A stretch of DNA of 64,000 nucleotides from Palaemon carinicauda (Eukaryota; Arthropoda; Malacostraca; Decapoda; Palaemonidae): assembly GCF_036898095.1 (NCBI RefSeq), contig NC_090744.1, forward strand, positions 99,395,740-99,459,739, given 5' to 3'. Every line of letters starts with the position of its first letter. The stretch's first letter is position 1. Made by a program: the position numbers and the translations under genes. Shown piece by piece: positions 1 to 10,312 of this stretch. The notes under the pieces are model-generated. The model searched no databases, was not told the DNA's origin, and saw only the letters and a program-made list of their open reading frames with translations.

Positions 1-674
1 TCTTCGTAACAAATTTTGAATCTAGGATAATGCCACATGTAACCAAAAGAACCAACCATTTACATCACAGCATAACTCTTATGTAACCATAACTGTAATT
101 TTTGCAGATGGCAGAATAATGAAATGTCCAACAATGTTACCTAAAAATATTTGCTTTTATTTCTCTTTAGAGTACAGTGAGCCCTCGCTACTTCGCGATT
201 CGACCATCGCGGATTCACCACTTCGCGTTTTTTTCATAACCCACATATATATACATATCGCGGATTTTCCGGAAATTTCGAAAATACCGCGATATCTGAA
301 GACCCCAAATACGATATTTCGTTACCTGTACAGTAATTCCATTAATACTGTAATTAGTAATATCTGCTCTTACTGATTGTTCATTGCATTACATATGACA
401 TATAATTCAGCACAGAAAGAAATAAAACACGAAAAGAGAATGTGATCATACGATAATTCAGTACTGTATACAGTACGTAGTAAAATTAAATCGAACATGA
501 AACGCAAATCAGATGCAGTCATACCATATTAGAATGGTGTAAGGCTGCTGATGGCTACTACTGTACTACAAATGTAATGGATGTGCATCTTTTCCATGAA
601 TCTTTTGTATGTATACGTACGTAGTACTGCATCCAATAATATTCTTTGTTGCAAAAATCACATCTCGAATAAGT

Positions 675-678
<4 letters not shown>

Positions 679-738
<60 letters not shown>
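679..738. repeat. (GA)n microsatellite
   Basis: About 30 uninterrupted GA units inside transposon T1. The RERERE and LSLSLS reading frames across it are artefacts of the repeat. Confidence 0.97.
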
Positions 739-743
<5 letters not shown>

Positions 744-780
744 CCTACAACAAAACAAGCGTAAAATAGCGTACGTAAAG

Positions 781-860
781 CTGTATTATTATTCTTATTA
801 TTATTATTATTGTTGTTGTTGTTATTAAAATTATTATTGTTATTATTATTATTATTATTA

Positions 861-894
<34 letters not shown>

Positions 895-915
895 CATTAT
901 TTATTATTATTATTA
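781..915. repeat. (TTA)n / (TTG)n trinucleotide array
   Basis: Imperfect TTA array with interspersed TTG and TCA units, inside T1 and upstream of its ORF. Confidence 0.95.
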
Positions 916-1216
916 CTGTACAGTATACGTAGGGTACCTTGTACTTTGAATTGGTAACCTACGTAGCATATAAGACGGGTTGTGATTGGTTCAAGCGCTA
1001 ATAGATGACGAATCAGAACCCAAGTTTTGTTATCTAGCCTGTGATTGGTGTTTTGCCCGCATCTCCAACCCGCAGCATCTACGTATTCGCGGTCATTTTG
1101 TCTCCCGCCGTATCGCTGTGTAGATGTTGTTAAGTTATTGTGGACTTTAACTGTGCTGTGCGTGACTGTTTTAAGTTGAACTTTTTGTTGAACTTTCTGT
1201 TAAACCCTACTGTACA

Positions 1217-1765
1217 ATGCCTCCCAAGCGTTCTGCTTCTACTAAGGCTGGTAGTGAGCCTAAACGCCACCGAAAAATGATGACGATTGCTGAGAAGGTG
1301 ACACTTCTCGATATGTTGAAAGAAGGCAGAAGTTACGCGGCCGCAAACCTCGAAGACCTGACGAAATCGGCCAGTGAAGAAGACAGTGAAACACAGGAAG
1401 AGATCCAAGAAATTGTCGAAGAAACGGGCTTAACATTAGAACGGCTTGCCAAGCTCTGCAACCTTGCGAAGGAGTTGAGAGAATTGTCGCAAGAGTGGGA
1501 CGAGAATATGGTTCGTTCTATGCAATTCAACAAAATCGATGTAGACATGACTCCCTACAGGATGCTCTTCGAGCGAAAAAAGAAGCAGCGGCAGCAACTT
1601 CCGATCACAATGTTCTTCCAGCCTCGCAAAAAAGAGCCAGTTCCTCCTGCTATTATGCCCTCGGAAGAAATTGAAGAAGTGTCCCAGGAAGAAGTTGAAG
1701 AGGTGTCCCAGGAAAAGACACCTCGTCTGAAGAGACGTAAAATACTATCATTGGCTGCACAGTAG
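1217..1765 (+). pseudogene. Internally deleted Tigger/pogo-type transposase (182 aa) with CENP-B HTH start and C-terminal PIP-box-like motif
   Basis: The 182-residue ORF starts with ATG (MPPKRS). Residues about 20-43 (KRHRKMMTIAEKVTLLDMLK) match the start of the CENP-B/Psq-type helix-turn-helix found at the N-terminus of Tigger and jerky transposases. After RSYAA the rest of the DNA-binding domain and the whole DDE catalytic domain are missing. The frame then continues into an acidic, helical C-terminal tail such as these transposases carry. Near residue 132 is QLPITMFF, which fits the PCNA-interacting PIP consensus Q-x-x-[ILM]-x-x-[FY]-[FY]. The ORF is open throughout, so the deletion is in frame. 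It cannot be a transposase on its own. Whether the residual protein is made is unknown. Confidence 0.7.
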
Positions 1766-2032
1766 AAGACATCATCAGCTTCATCATCATCATTTCTACT
1801 GTGCAGCAAATTCATCGCCATCATCATTCAAGTTTTTCTTGAACTTCTTTCGTGGTGAGTACAGTAACAATCTTTATTTTTTACTTTAATATTCTAACAT
1901 TTTAATATTTGTGCCTGTTTTAGTTTAGTACTGTATGCATTAAGTTAAAGGGAAGGTTTTAAAAGTCTGAAGAGTATACATGTTGTAACCTATCATATTT
2001 TTTTGTTTAAAATTTACATTTACGTACGTAAA

Positions 2033-2036
<4 letters not shown>

Positions 2037-2120
<84 letters not shown>
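2037..2120. repeat. (TC)n microsatellite
   Basis: About 42 uninterrupted TC units inside T1, downstream of the deleted transposase ORF. Confidence 0.97.
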
Positions 2121-2123
<3 letters not shown>

Positions 2124-2287
2124 AATTGTTTTCCTGCTTTGCTACCTACAGTATGTACTGTATGATTTTATATAGATACGGTAAATAATATTTGTAATAA
2201 CATATTTTCTAAAAGCTTTTACTGTAAATATCATTATTTATCACTTTCATCATGCGCGTTAAATGCCTTCTTTGTTTACTGAGCGTA

Positions 2288-2323
2288 CTTTATGACGCCG
2301 TCGTTTCAGGCGGCGTCATAAAG
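2288..2323. repeat. Perfect 13-bp hairpin
   Basis: The arm CTTTATGACGCCG (2288-2300) is exactly complementary to CGGCGTCATAAAG (2311-2323), with a 10-nt loop. It lies in the 3' part of T1. It could be a structural element or the remnant of a nested inverted-repeat insertion; no function can be assigned. Confidence 0.7.
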
Positions 2324-2780
2324 AAAAACATTTCATTTGGAAGTCCTAAGAAAAATTAAGTAAAACATTGGTAATAACAAAATCAACATACTGTATAATC
2401 AATATAATCGATGCAAAAACTAACCTATACACAGATGTGTATACTAAATGAGTTTGTTTCTTAATTATGATCAGAGAAACGTAAACAAAACATTGGTTGC
2501 CATTTTTTATCGTGCTTTTTGGCGTGTTTAGGAAACGCATGATATAAAATCGCCTTTAATATTTGTGCCTTTTTTAGTTTAGGGTACTGTAGTACATGCA
2601 TTAAGTGTTCTGTACATTAAAGGGTAGTTTGTTAACAGTACTACGTACAAGGGAAGGTTTTAAAAGTCTGAATATACATGTTAAATAAATAGGTAAATAT
2701 GGTGTCACTACTTTGCAGATTTTCACCTATCGCGGTCGGGTCTGGAACCTATCTACCGCAATAAACGAGCGTTCACTTTC

Positions 2781-3139
2781 AGATTGATTACTCCTATTCA
2801 ATTATCTGAGCAAATATGGGTTGATTTACTCATTAATTATTTAATCTTCCAAAAACTTAATGATTTTTAGCTTCTGTAGATGCAATCTTACTTTGTTCCA
2901 ACATATATACAAACCCCTTTCTGTAATACGAGAATGTTTTCAGCATAGCTGGAACTTTTCTGTTCCTATAGCTACATTAAATAGCCACTTTTGTTTCTAG
3001 CTGCCGGATAGTACAGCTGTACTTCTGGCACCCTCTCCTGGCAGTTTTAATCATTTGCTTAACTTTTAGGCAATTTATTGGCAGATCATTGTGTGCAGTG
3101 GCGATAATATAGCAGATTTTTAGTTGTTTCCTGGTAACT
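2781..3139. other. Unannotated AT-rich stretch
   Basis: No coding, repeat or RNA feature that I can support. It lies between the right end of T1 and the first SINE. Confidence 0.6.
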
Positions 3140-3470
3140 GTGGCTGCGTAACAGGTTGCTGTGGCTCATGGGAACATCCCTGCCTGGCATTCTACTAGAC
3201 GGGAGATCGAGTCACGCTCAAACTCAATGGTTTCTTGTAGTGTCAGCAACCTCACTATCCTTAAGAGCTAAGGATGGGGGATTGTAGGAGCCTATTGGTC
3301 TACCTGCTGAATCATCAGCATCCATTGCCTGGCCCTTCCTGGTTTAATCTGGGTGGAGAAGGAGCTTGGGTGCTGATCATATGTATATATGGTCAATCTC
3401 TAGGGCATTGTCCTACTAGCAAGGGCAGTGTCACTGTCCCTTGCCTCTGTCATTCATGAGCGACTTTTAA
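3140..3470 (+). mobile_element. S1: tRNA-derived SINE-like repeat
   Basis: This segment shares its body with a second copy at 3895-4165 and a third, inverted copy at 6768-7045. The 5' part carries a pol III B-box-like block (agatcgagtcacg), better preserved in the other copies (ggttcgagac; gggtttgagtcccgctc). The shared body contains an AAGGATGGGGG-like block, and the copy ends in ttgcctctgtcattcatgagc. The length of about 300 bp, the tRNA-like head and dispersal in both orientations indicate a SINE. The parent tRNA and partner LINE are not identified. Confidence 0.6.
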
Positions 3471-3894
3471 ACCTGCCGATATTCACATTTTTATTCCTAT
3501 TGGACAGCAATACTGTTTACTGTTAATTACCTCGAGAGTATTGCCCTCTAATGACAACAACGTAATCCGATCCTGGGAACGCACTAAGGACATATCCTCG
3601 GGTTATGCTGTTACTTCATAGTGTAGAGTGTCATCATTAGCCTATATGACCCTGCAGAAGGTGAATCTCAAGTTCCTTCTTCTCTTCAACTCATCTTTAT
3701 GAGTTTTACAGCTACTCATCTTCGAAGAAATCCAGGAAGACCTATTAATAGGAGTCATGTATGCGTCACTACTACCATTTCTCTCCCCGCAAGAGAGAGG
3801 GTACACTCATCACTCATACTAAGCTAAGCTCAAGCACTGCAAGTCAGGATGAAGGGGGTTGCCCTTTTTTTCCCTTCCTAGTTGATCAATGGGT
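3471..3894. other. Degenerate sequence, no supported gene
   Basis: Short open frames only, with no recognisable domain. Sequence texture (catcctt, gatgaagg) hints at decayed repeat material. Confidence 0.4.
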
Positions 3895-4165
3895 TGTGGT
3901 ATCCTATTGGAAAAGTCCCAACCTAGCGATCTGCTGGACCGGGTTTTGAAACCCACTCAAGCTTGGTAGTTTCAAGTAGTGGCCTATTGCAAACGTCCCT
4001 GCCTGGTGATCTGCTGGACTGAGGTTCGAGACTCACTCAAGCTCAGTAGTTTCTAGTAGTGTTTGCAACCTCACCATCCTTGTGAGCCAAGGATGGGGGG
4101 TTTGGGGAAGCCTATAGCTTGACTTGCTGAGTTATCAGCAGCCATTGCCTGACTTTCCAGATGTG
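3895..4165 (+). mobile_element. S2: SINE copy with duplicated tRNA-like head, 3' truncated
   Basis: Two successive head units are visible: about 3900-3970 (gaccgggttttgaaaccc) and 3972-4050 (ggactgaggttcgagactc). They are followed by the shared SINE body. The copy ends near 4165, before the 3' tail seen in S1 and S3. The doubled head could be a tandem insertion or a dimeric SINE architecture. Confidence 0.55.
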
Positions 4166-5989
4166 ATACCAGCTGCTCTGAAAAGAAGAAGAAACCATCT
4201 GTGAAGACCGATCATTCAAAATCTCACAAGACGTTGTCCGACTTCGCCCAACGTACGCATGAGATAGCCAGTGCTGTACCACCCTCCACCCTAACACTAG
4301 GTGGTGGGTCAGTACGAGGTATACTTGATCCTGTTCCTGCTACCAGCACTCAGTCCCAAAAGGAACTGAATACACACACTGTCAGACAGGATGAAGGTCG
4401 CTACCCTTGCCCTCCACCTTCTTTAGAGAGCTCAAGATAGATGCAATCACCCAAAAGGATCAACACCCTATGACTTTCTTTCTCATGTGAGAGGAATCCA
4501 AGTCTCATTAGAGGTTGACCTACAGTATTCCTCTACATAGTTACATAGGAGGATCACGGCTGTACCAAAACCCGACCCTCTACGGGAAGGCGTTTCAGTA
4601 CAAGAAACAGAAGCTCACTACTGGTCAGGATATTAGCCGCCACCCTTGTCCCTCTACTCCAGGGATATTCCTTGGGATGCTTCAGTGATGCCAAGACTTC
4701 GAAGAACGTTGAGTTAACCACCGGTACATGCCAAGAGTTTCTACTAGGGAATACAATCCTAGTATGTTCTTAAAAGATTTTATTTCAATTGTTCATTACT
4801 TCTCTTGTAGTGTACTTGTTTCCTTTCCTCACTGGGGTATTTTTCCCTGTTGGTTTAAACAAGGAGTTGAATCTCAGTAAATTTGGTTCAAAGAAAGGAA
4901 AAGAAGTGAAAAAAGAAGTGAAAAAAACAGCGAACATGGCCAATTTTTAAGTGTTCTAGTTTATATTCTAATGATAAAAACAAATAATGCCATAATATAT
5001 TAGTATATCAATATATATTATTATAGATATTCCCTCAATTGTGGGGATAATTTGATAATTATCTGAATCTTTACAATCAGCGATCGGCAAGCTGGCGAAC
5101 TGGCAATCGGCGAGCTGGAGATCAACTATCTTGAACTTTAATCCTTCCATTTTTTCTATGTCAATGTGGAAAGGCATATCAGCATCCGGGAAAGTAAGGA
5201 TAATCATTGATGTTCTAGGTACTTTATGCACTTTCCACACTGTTAATGGACTCATAGCCCATTTAGCGTGCTCACAAGCTTTCGACCTTGACATAACAGT
5301 GTGCTGATTCTCAACCCCATACCAGATTTCATTTAAATGCAGTATGCATTCTTTTCATATCAGGTTTAAAACTAGCAAGATTTACAGGTGAAGAGACAGA
5401 GAGGAAAAGTAAAAAGAAGAATTGAATGAACTAAGTTATTACAATGGAATCATCTTGTAAGTGAGACGAGGTTTTATATCAGGAAATCTTCCCAGAAAAT
5501 TCTTTTTGTTACACAGAAAAGGGGAATATACCCCCTACATTCACTGCTCTGTCTTGTATGGAACTGAACACGAACACCCTCATGTAGAAGGATAGACGCT
5601 ACCCTCCTTCCTCTCCTTCTTAATAGAGTTCCAGAGATAACCCTGACCTGGCCTTCCATTTTGCCTCTGGTCTCTACAAGATTGGAATCGATCTTCTACA
5701 TGCTGGTCATACACCATACGATTGGATCTCTCGTGCTTGTTCCTCAGTGAGTCTGGGGTTACAGGACTTCTAGTATCTGCCTTCTTCTAGCTTTTCAAGT
5801 CCAGGATACTGGTGAGAGAGGAACCTTTGATTATTCTCGTCGCTAGCACGGGCTATGAAATCCTCCTTTCAAGAGCACCAAGGTTTCTTTCCTTGTGGTC
5901 TTCCCTTTGTGTTTTGTCTTCATGGGAATGATTTATCCTCGATAGAAATACTTGCGCTTGTTCTCCACAAGCATCAAAACAACACGATC
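4166..5989. other. Degenerate repeat-rich spacer
   Basis: No intact gene. It contains several loosely related blocks (for example around 4385, 4630 and 5560: gatgaagg / ctaccct / ccttctttag) and a possible LINE ORF1 relic listed separately. Part may be the decayed Gag region of DIRS copy B1, which starts to be recognisable only at about 5990. Confidence 0.4.
4968..5294 (-). pseudogene. Possible LINE ORF1 (RNA-binding) relic
   Basis: A 108-codon minus-strand frame includes RTSMIILTFPDADMPFHI followed by a short basic stretch. This resembles the segment before the zinc knuckles in ORF1 of arthropod Jockey/CR1-type LINEs, where a conserved VxLTF...LP..V pattern is common. There are no zinc knuckles, no adjacent RT, and no certain start. 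The resemblance is weak, and the ORF may be chance. Confidence 0.2.
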
Positions 5990-6767
5990 AGAAACCATGC
6001 AATCTGAATTACACTCATTCTTCAATTGATTGTGACTTTCAAGTCACCAGGGAACTACTTCAACGGGAAGGTTTTCAGATTCCAGGTCCTATGCTTTGGA
6101 CTGGCAACCGCTACAAAAGCGTTCATTCTCGTGTCAGCTTGGGATCATGCCAATGTAATTCCCCTCCTTCGATAACTGGACAACTGGCTGATCTTGTCTT
6201 CCTCTCTGAAGCAGCTTCTCCAGCATTGAGACAAGCTCCTTCATCGGGAGAAGTTACGTCTCTCAGTCTCTCATCCAAGCAGAGAATGGAGTATCTAGGA
6301 ATGCTGATAGATACATCTGAAAATGTCTTTCCATCAGACGACTGCATCAGCAGACTCAGAAAGGTATCACGACCTTTTCTCTCCCGGCAAAAACTACTGG
6401 CACGACAGTTGCAACAGCTGCTTGGAAATTTGTTGTTGTAGAAGCTTGTTCCTCACAGGGGTCTCCATCAGAAATCCCTCCAGTGGTGTCTGAAATGACA
6501 CTGGTCAGCCAACAAGGGGCAAGGAACAATCTAGTTTGGTAGCTAAACAACAAGAACCCCATCAAGGACAGTCCCGTAAAGTGTCCTCCTTTGGAAATGC
6601 TTCTCTTTACTGACACATCAAATGTGGGATGGTGTGCACATCTCAGGAATCAGACCACCTCGGGGTGTTGACCTGACAAAAAGAAATGCCTGCACATCAA
6701 CTGTGGAAATGAAGGTAGCTCTTCTGGCACTGCAGTCATTTCATCAGTATCCTATAGGCCACTTGGT
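5990..6767 (+). pseudogene. B1 RT / RNase H relic
   Basis: Frame-corrected reading gives VLCFGLATATKAF, matching VLCFGLSTAPQVF of B5. It then gives LDNWLIL where B5 has LDDWLIL, so the second catalytic Asp of the RT YxDD box is already replaced. The block EYLGMLIDTSENVFPSDDCI (about 6290-6350) is the thumb/connection motif shared by all B copies. LLFTDTSNVGW (about 6600-6640) is the first RNase H motif. Several stops and frame changes show it is non-functional. Confidence 0.75.
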
Positions 6768-7045
6768 AGCTCATGAATGACAGAGGCAAGGGACAGTGAC
6801 ATTGCCCTATCAAGCAGAACAATACCCTTGAGACTGACCACATTACATATGATCAGTGCCCAAGCCCCCTCCACCCAAGCTGGACCAAGGAAGGCCAGGC
6901 AAGGCAATGGCTGCTGATGACTCGGCAGATAGACATATAGGCTCCCCCCAACCCCCGAGGTTGCAGCGACCAAAATAACTAAGGGGTTTGAGCGGGACTC
7001 AAACCCTAGTCTGGCAATCACCAGGCAAGGACCCTACCACCACTA
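6768..7045 (-). mobile_element. S3: SINE copy inserted in B1 RNase H
   Basis: Minus-strand copy of the S1 repeat. Read on the minus strand it has a B-box-like gggtttgagtcccgctc, the shared body and the terminal ttgcctctgtcattcatgagc. It separates the RNase H core (HINCG... block before 6767) from its continuation (aagagcaaggaggtac, the KQGGT motif, at about 7075). The insertion is therefore younger than B1. Confidence 0.65.
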
Positions 7046-8117
7046 CCATTACTGCTGTAGTGTCATACTTCAAAGAGCAAGGAGGTACTATATCACTTAA
7101 GTACCAGATCAAGCAGTGGCCTAGAGGATACATTTCAACATTCATGGGACAATTGTCATCTACATTTTTACGACATCTACATTTTTCCGCCTTTCTGTCT
7201 AATTCAAACGGTAATCAGTAGGGTGCTGACCACCTCAAATCTATGAGTAGACCTGGTGGCTCCCATGGCTACATGCCAAATGGCACCCAGACCTGCTGAT
7301 GCTCCTAGTCAAGGCACAGATAGAACAACCCTGATGGCCCAAAATACTTTGCCAGCCCCACCTGCAGAGGTGCCAAAACACGGTGACATCCCTGTCACTT
7401 TACAGTTGGAGATGATCTAGCACGTCTTCTGAGCTTAAAGCTTTTTCTGATGCACTGCAGAGATTTCTGGATATCTAAGTAGATCCTCTTCTGATGTTCA
7501 CCAGGCAAAGTGGACCATCTTCTGTGATTGGCGTCATACAAGGAGTATTTCTCCGGTAGGAGCCTCTCCACAACTCCTCTCAGTACATGTAAAGGCTATC
7601 ACTTAGCCTTGAGCCAGATCTTTAGACGGAAATTCTTATATCTTTCCTTTTTGCGAGTTATCCATACTCAGGAGGAGCTTTGAGAAGTTGAACCATCTTC
7701 ATGGGACGTTACCCGAGTTCTCCAGTCCCTCTAGCTAGCCAACTACAAACCTTTAAGGAAGCATCTGAGGGAGATATGACTCTCAAAGACCATCTTCCTC
7801 CTTGCATTAGCAGCACGTAGGCAAACTTCATGGCATTTCAAGCAGACACAGCTACAAAGCCTTTTAGTCAGTTGTACAAGTACTGAAGACTGAAGATGAA
7901 GATCTCCAAGAATACCATATCCTTCTGGCTACAAGGAATGATTAGGAGTGTATCCTCCTTCTGCTGGGGATCAAGAATAATCTGCTTGAGCTCATGCCCA
8001 TGGAGTCAAAGGGATTGGTTGTACACTATCCTTTAAAAAGAACCAGTCAATGAGTCAAGTGTTGAAGGCTGGAGTTTGGAAACCCTAGACAATATTTATG
8101 GACCACTATCTGCGGGA
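7046..8117 (+). pseudogene. B1 RNase H end, MT-like and tyrosine recombinase relic
   Basis: After the SINE the reading resumes with the KQGGT block of RNase H, then heavily decayed MT-like sequence (about 7230-7380). Next comes YR sequence: AKWTIFCDW (about 7508), LKTIFLLALAARR at the first catalytic Arg (about 7783), AHGVKG in place of the H-x-x-R box (about 7995), and VWKP...DHYL at the catalytic Tyr (about 8100). The His-box Arg reads Lys. The gene is cut by T2 four codons after the Tyr. Confidence 0.65.
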
Positions 8118-8796
8118 GTACAGTAATCCCTTTGCTATCATGTGTGTTAGGTTCCAGATATCCCCCACAATAGCTGAAAAGCCATGAAGTACATATAGAA
8201 ATCTACAGTATATTTTTTTTTCATCATTTTTATAGTTTTTATTATCTTTATAAATTTAAGATTTTATAAACCCTCCCAACACATATAAACTCATAAGCTC
8301 TTAAACACTTTTTAAGGTAAAACTTATTTTTACAGTTGAAATATCCTTTCATATTCGTAAATGAAAGAACTACAATCTGAACACTAATCATTGAGGATAC
8401 GTGAACTCCATTCCTAGGATGGCCTTATTGTGGGAAGTTACAACACTTTTCGCAGTCTTGTTAAAAGTGACATTTGCTGTCGTCCTTAAATTCTTTTGAT
8501 CCTTCTTGATAGAGTGAACAGTAGATTTGTTAATGCTGTAATAGTGTCCTATATCCACACAGCTTCTCCCATTCTTAAGTATGTCAACGAGTTTCATCTT
8601 CTCCACTATAGCAAGCCTCTTCTTCAGATCCTTAGGTTCACTGTCAGAAACCTTAGAAGGGGCAGAACATTCACCTGACATCTTAAGGCTTGAAAGAAAT
8701 TCACATTCTTAGAGAAACCTGTAAAAACACCACACAACACCTATAAAGGGGCAGAACGATGTTGCATATGTGTGTAGAAATAAACTGGACAGGTTA
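8118..8796 (-). mobile_element. T2: Tigger-like transposon fragment
   Basis: It begins with TA + CAGTAATCCCTTTGCTATC at 8119, a diverged version of the T1/T4 terminus. The frame on the minus strand encodes a CENP-B-type N-terminus. The right-hand part is interrupted by LINE L1 near 8797, and a continuation may lie in 9890-10030, but no clear right terminus could be identified. Confidence 0.6.
8388..8681 (-). pseudogene. Tigger/jerky-type transposase N-terminal fragment (CENP-B HTH)
   Basis: The 97-residue ORF starts with MSGECS. Residues about 17-60 (KDLKKRLAIVEKMKLVDILK, then SCVDIGHYYSINKSTVHSIK) form a recognisable CENP-B N-terminal/Psq helix-turn-helix: a conserved KL-D-L segment, then YYSINKSTV as the recognition helix. 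NFNKTAKS-type residues follow as in complete transposases. The frame ends at TYPQ with no DDE domain. Its DNA-binding domain is more complete than that of the T1 ORF. Confidence 0.7.
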
Positions 8797-9893
8797 AGAT
8801 ACCTCAGAGTGATCCTGTGATCGAGAATGACCATGAATGGGAGGTAAATCAGTTGTTGTTTGCAGATGATACTGTACTGGTTGCAGACGCGGAAGAGAAG
8901 CTTGGCTGATTAGTGACAGAATTTGGATGGGTGTGTGAGAGAAGGAAGTTGAAAGTTAATGTGGGTAAGAGTAAGGTTGTGAGATGTACGAGAAGGGAAG
9001 GTGGTGCGAGATTGAATGTCATGTTGAATGGAGAGTTACTTGAGGAGGTGGGTCAGTTTAACTACTTGGGGTCTGTTGTTGCAGCAAATGGTGGAGTGGA
9101 AGCAGATGTACGTCAGAGAGTGTGTGAAAGGATGCAAAGTGTTGGGGGCAGTTAAGGGAGTAGTAAAAAATAGAGGGTTGGACATGAATGTAAAGAGAGT
9201 TCTGTATGAGAAAGTGATTGTACCAACTGTGATGTATGGATCGGAGTTTTGGGGAAGGAAAGTGACGGAGAGACAGAAATTGAATGTGTTTGAGATGAAG
9301 TGTCTAAGGAGTATGGCTGGTGTATCTCGAGTAGATAGGGTTAGGAACGAAGTAGTGAGGGTGAGAACGGGTGTAAGAAATGAGTTAGCAGCTAAAGTGG
9401 ATATGAATGTGTTGAGGTGGTTTGGCCATGTTGAGAGAATGGAAAATGGCTGTCTGCTAAAGAAGGTGATGAATGCAAGAGTTGATGGGAGAAGTACAAG
9501 AGGAAGGCCAAGGTTTGGGTGGATGGATGGAGTGAAGAAAACTCTGGGTGATAGGAGGATAGATGTGAGAGAGGCAAGAGAGCGTGCTAGAAATAGGAAT
9601 GAATGGCGAGCATTTTTGACGCAGTTCCGGTAGGCCCTGCTGCTTCCTCTGGTGCCTTGGATGACCGCGGAGGTAGCAGCAGTAGGGGATTCAGCGTTAT
9701 GAAGCTTCATCTGTGGCGGATAACAGGGGTGGGTGGGCTGTGGCACCCTAGCAGTACCAGCCGAACTCGGTTGAGTCCCTTGTCATTCTGGGAGGAACGT
9801 AAAGAGGAGAGGTCCCCTTTTTTGTTTCATTTGTTTGATGTCGGCTAACCCCCAAAATTGGGGGAAGTGCATTGGTATATGTATGTATGTAAT
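8797..9893 (+). mobile_element. L1: 5'-truncated non-LTR retrotransposon (LINE)
   Basis: The fragment starts inside the RT domain, contains the RT C-terminal half, about 250 bp of 3' UTR and a short tail of gtat-type repeats (about 9875-9890). 5' truncation with a 3' simple-repeat tail is typical of target-primed reverse transcription. The clade (RTE-like or Jockey-superfamily) cannot be settled from this fragment. Confidence 0.8.
8811..9633 (+). pseudogene. LINE reverse transcriptase C-terminal fragment
   Basis: Translation shows QLLFADDTVLVAD at 8850-8885, the RT catalytic FADD box, then an in-frame TGA at about 8908. Next is the KLKVNVGKSK block and LNGELLEEVGQFNYLGSVV, a LINE RT landmark. 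A frameshift at about 9120-9155 moves the reading into a second frame with VPTVMYGSEFWG, LRSMAGVSRVDRVRN and RWFGHVERMENG, the usual conserved C-terminal region, ending at FLTQFR before TAG. One stop and one frameshift make it a pseudogene, but the codons are otherwise well conserved. Confidence 0.8.
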
Positions 9894-10034
9894 TTACTTT
9901 ATTAATTTTTAGGCCCAAAAATTACTGCAGTATTTAAAAAAAAAAATTATATAACCTATCTGCCCTTAGAAACCTGTGATATACTGTAAAGAGGAGTCCA
10001 CGACAGTAACTACCATCACCTTGTTATAATTTCA
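9894..10034. other. Short spacer, possible T2 remainder
   Basis: AT-rich sequence between the LINE tail and the B1 3' ITR relic. By position it should hold the right-hand end of T2, but I see no convincing terminus. Confidence 0.3.
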
Positions 10035-10127
10035 ACAGCTGAGTTCCAACTACGCTGAAAACATACTTCTTTTAAAGGACTCTGGTATGTATAGTTAGGA
10101 AAAATATAAATTACTTTTAATTTGTGA

Positions 10128-10312
10128 TTTTTCAATATCAAACTTACCCGATGATCATATAGCTGCATCCCTGCTGCCCGACAGACAAAATCTACGTGAG
10201 GAATACGCCAGCGATCGCTATACAGGTGGGGTGTACATCAACAGCGCCATCTGTCAAGTAGGTACTCAAGTACTCTATGTCAACAACGAACCAATTTTCC
10301 CTCTGTCGTGCC
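10128..10312 (+). repeat. A1 left ITR
   Basis: Matches, in inverted orientation, 16310-16508 (for example ggtggggtgtacatcaacag here, ctgttgatgtacaccccacc at right). Scattered differences between the two arms indicate moderate age. Confidence 0.85.

Larger units (their letters stand above)
173..2780 (+). mobile_element. T1: pogo/Tigger-like DNA transposon, non-autonomous
   Basis: The left terminus CAGTGAGCCCTCGCTACTTC begins at 175 and is preceded by TA, the target dinucleotide of the Tc1/mariner/pogo superfamily. The right end near 2700-2778 is an imperfect inverted counterpart ending in gttcact. Both halves recur, in inverted order, around 19624-20030 and 29450-29523 (copy T4), which confirms the element limits. 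Inside are one short transposase-derived ORF, (GA)n, (TTA)n and (TC)n tracts, and a perfect hairpin. The right-hand TA is not intact. Family assignment rests on the terminus type and the CENP-B-type N-terminus of the ORF. Confidence 0.75.
5990..10127 (+). mobile_element. B1: old, decayed DIRS family B copy (interrupted)
   Basis: Plus-strand relic containing, in order, RT (from about 6020), RNase H (about 6590-7110), YR (about 7480-8115) and a decayed 3' ITR (about 10035-10127, with caactacgctgaaa...tagttaggaaaaata). It is interrupted by SINE S3 inside RNase H, and near the YR 3' end by Tigger fragment T2 plus LINE L1. Copy A1 begins exactly where B1 ends. Numerous stops and frameshifts make it the oldest B copy in the window. 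Confidence 0.7.

Noticed and set aside
558..769. ORFs rich in RERERE or LSLSLS over the GA tract (also 2003-2188)
   Set aside because: Artefacts of dinucleotide repeats.
9036..9746. 236-codon minus-strand frame opposite the LINE RT
   Set aside because: Shadow of a T-poor, purine-rich coding strand. The plus strand carries the conserved RT motifs.
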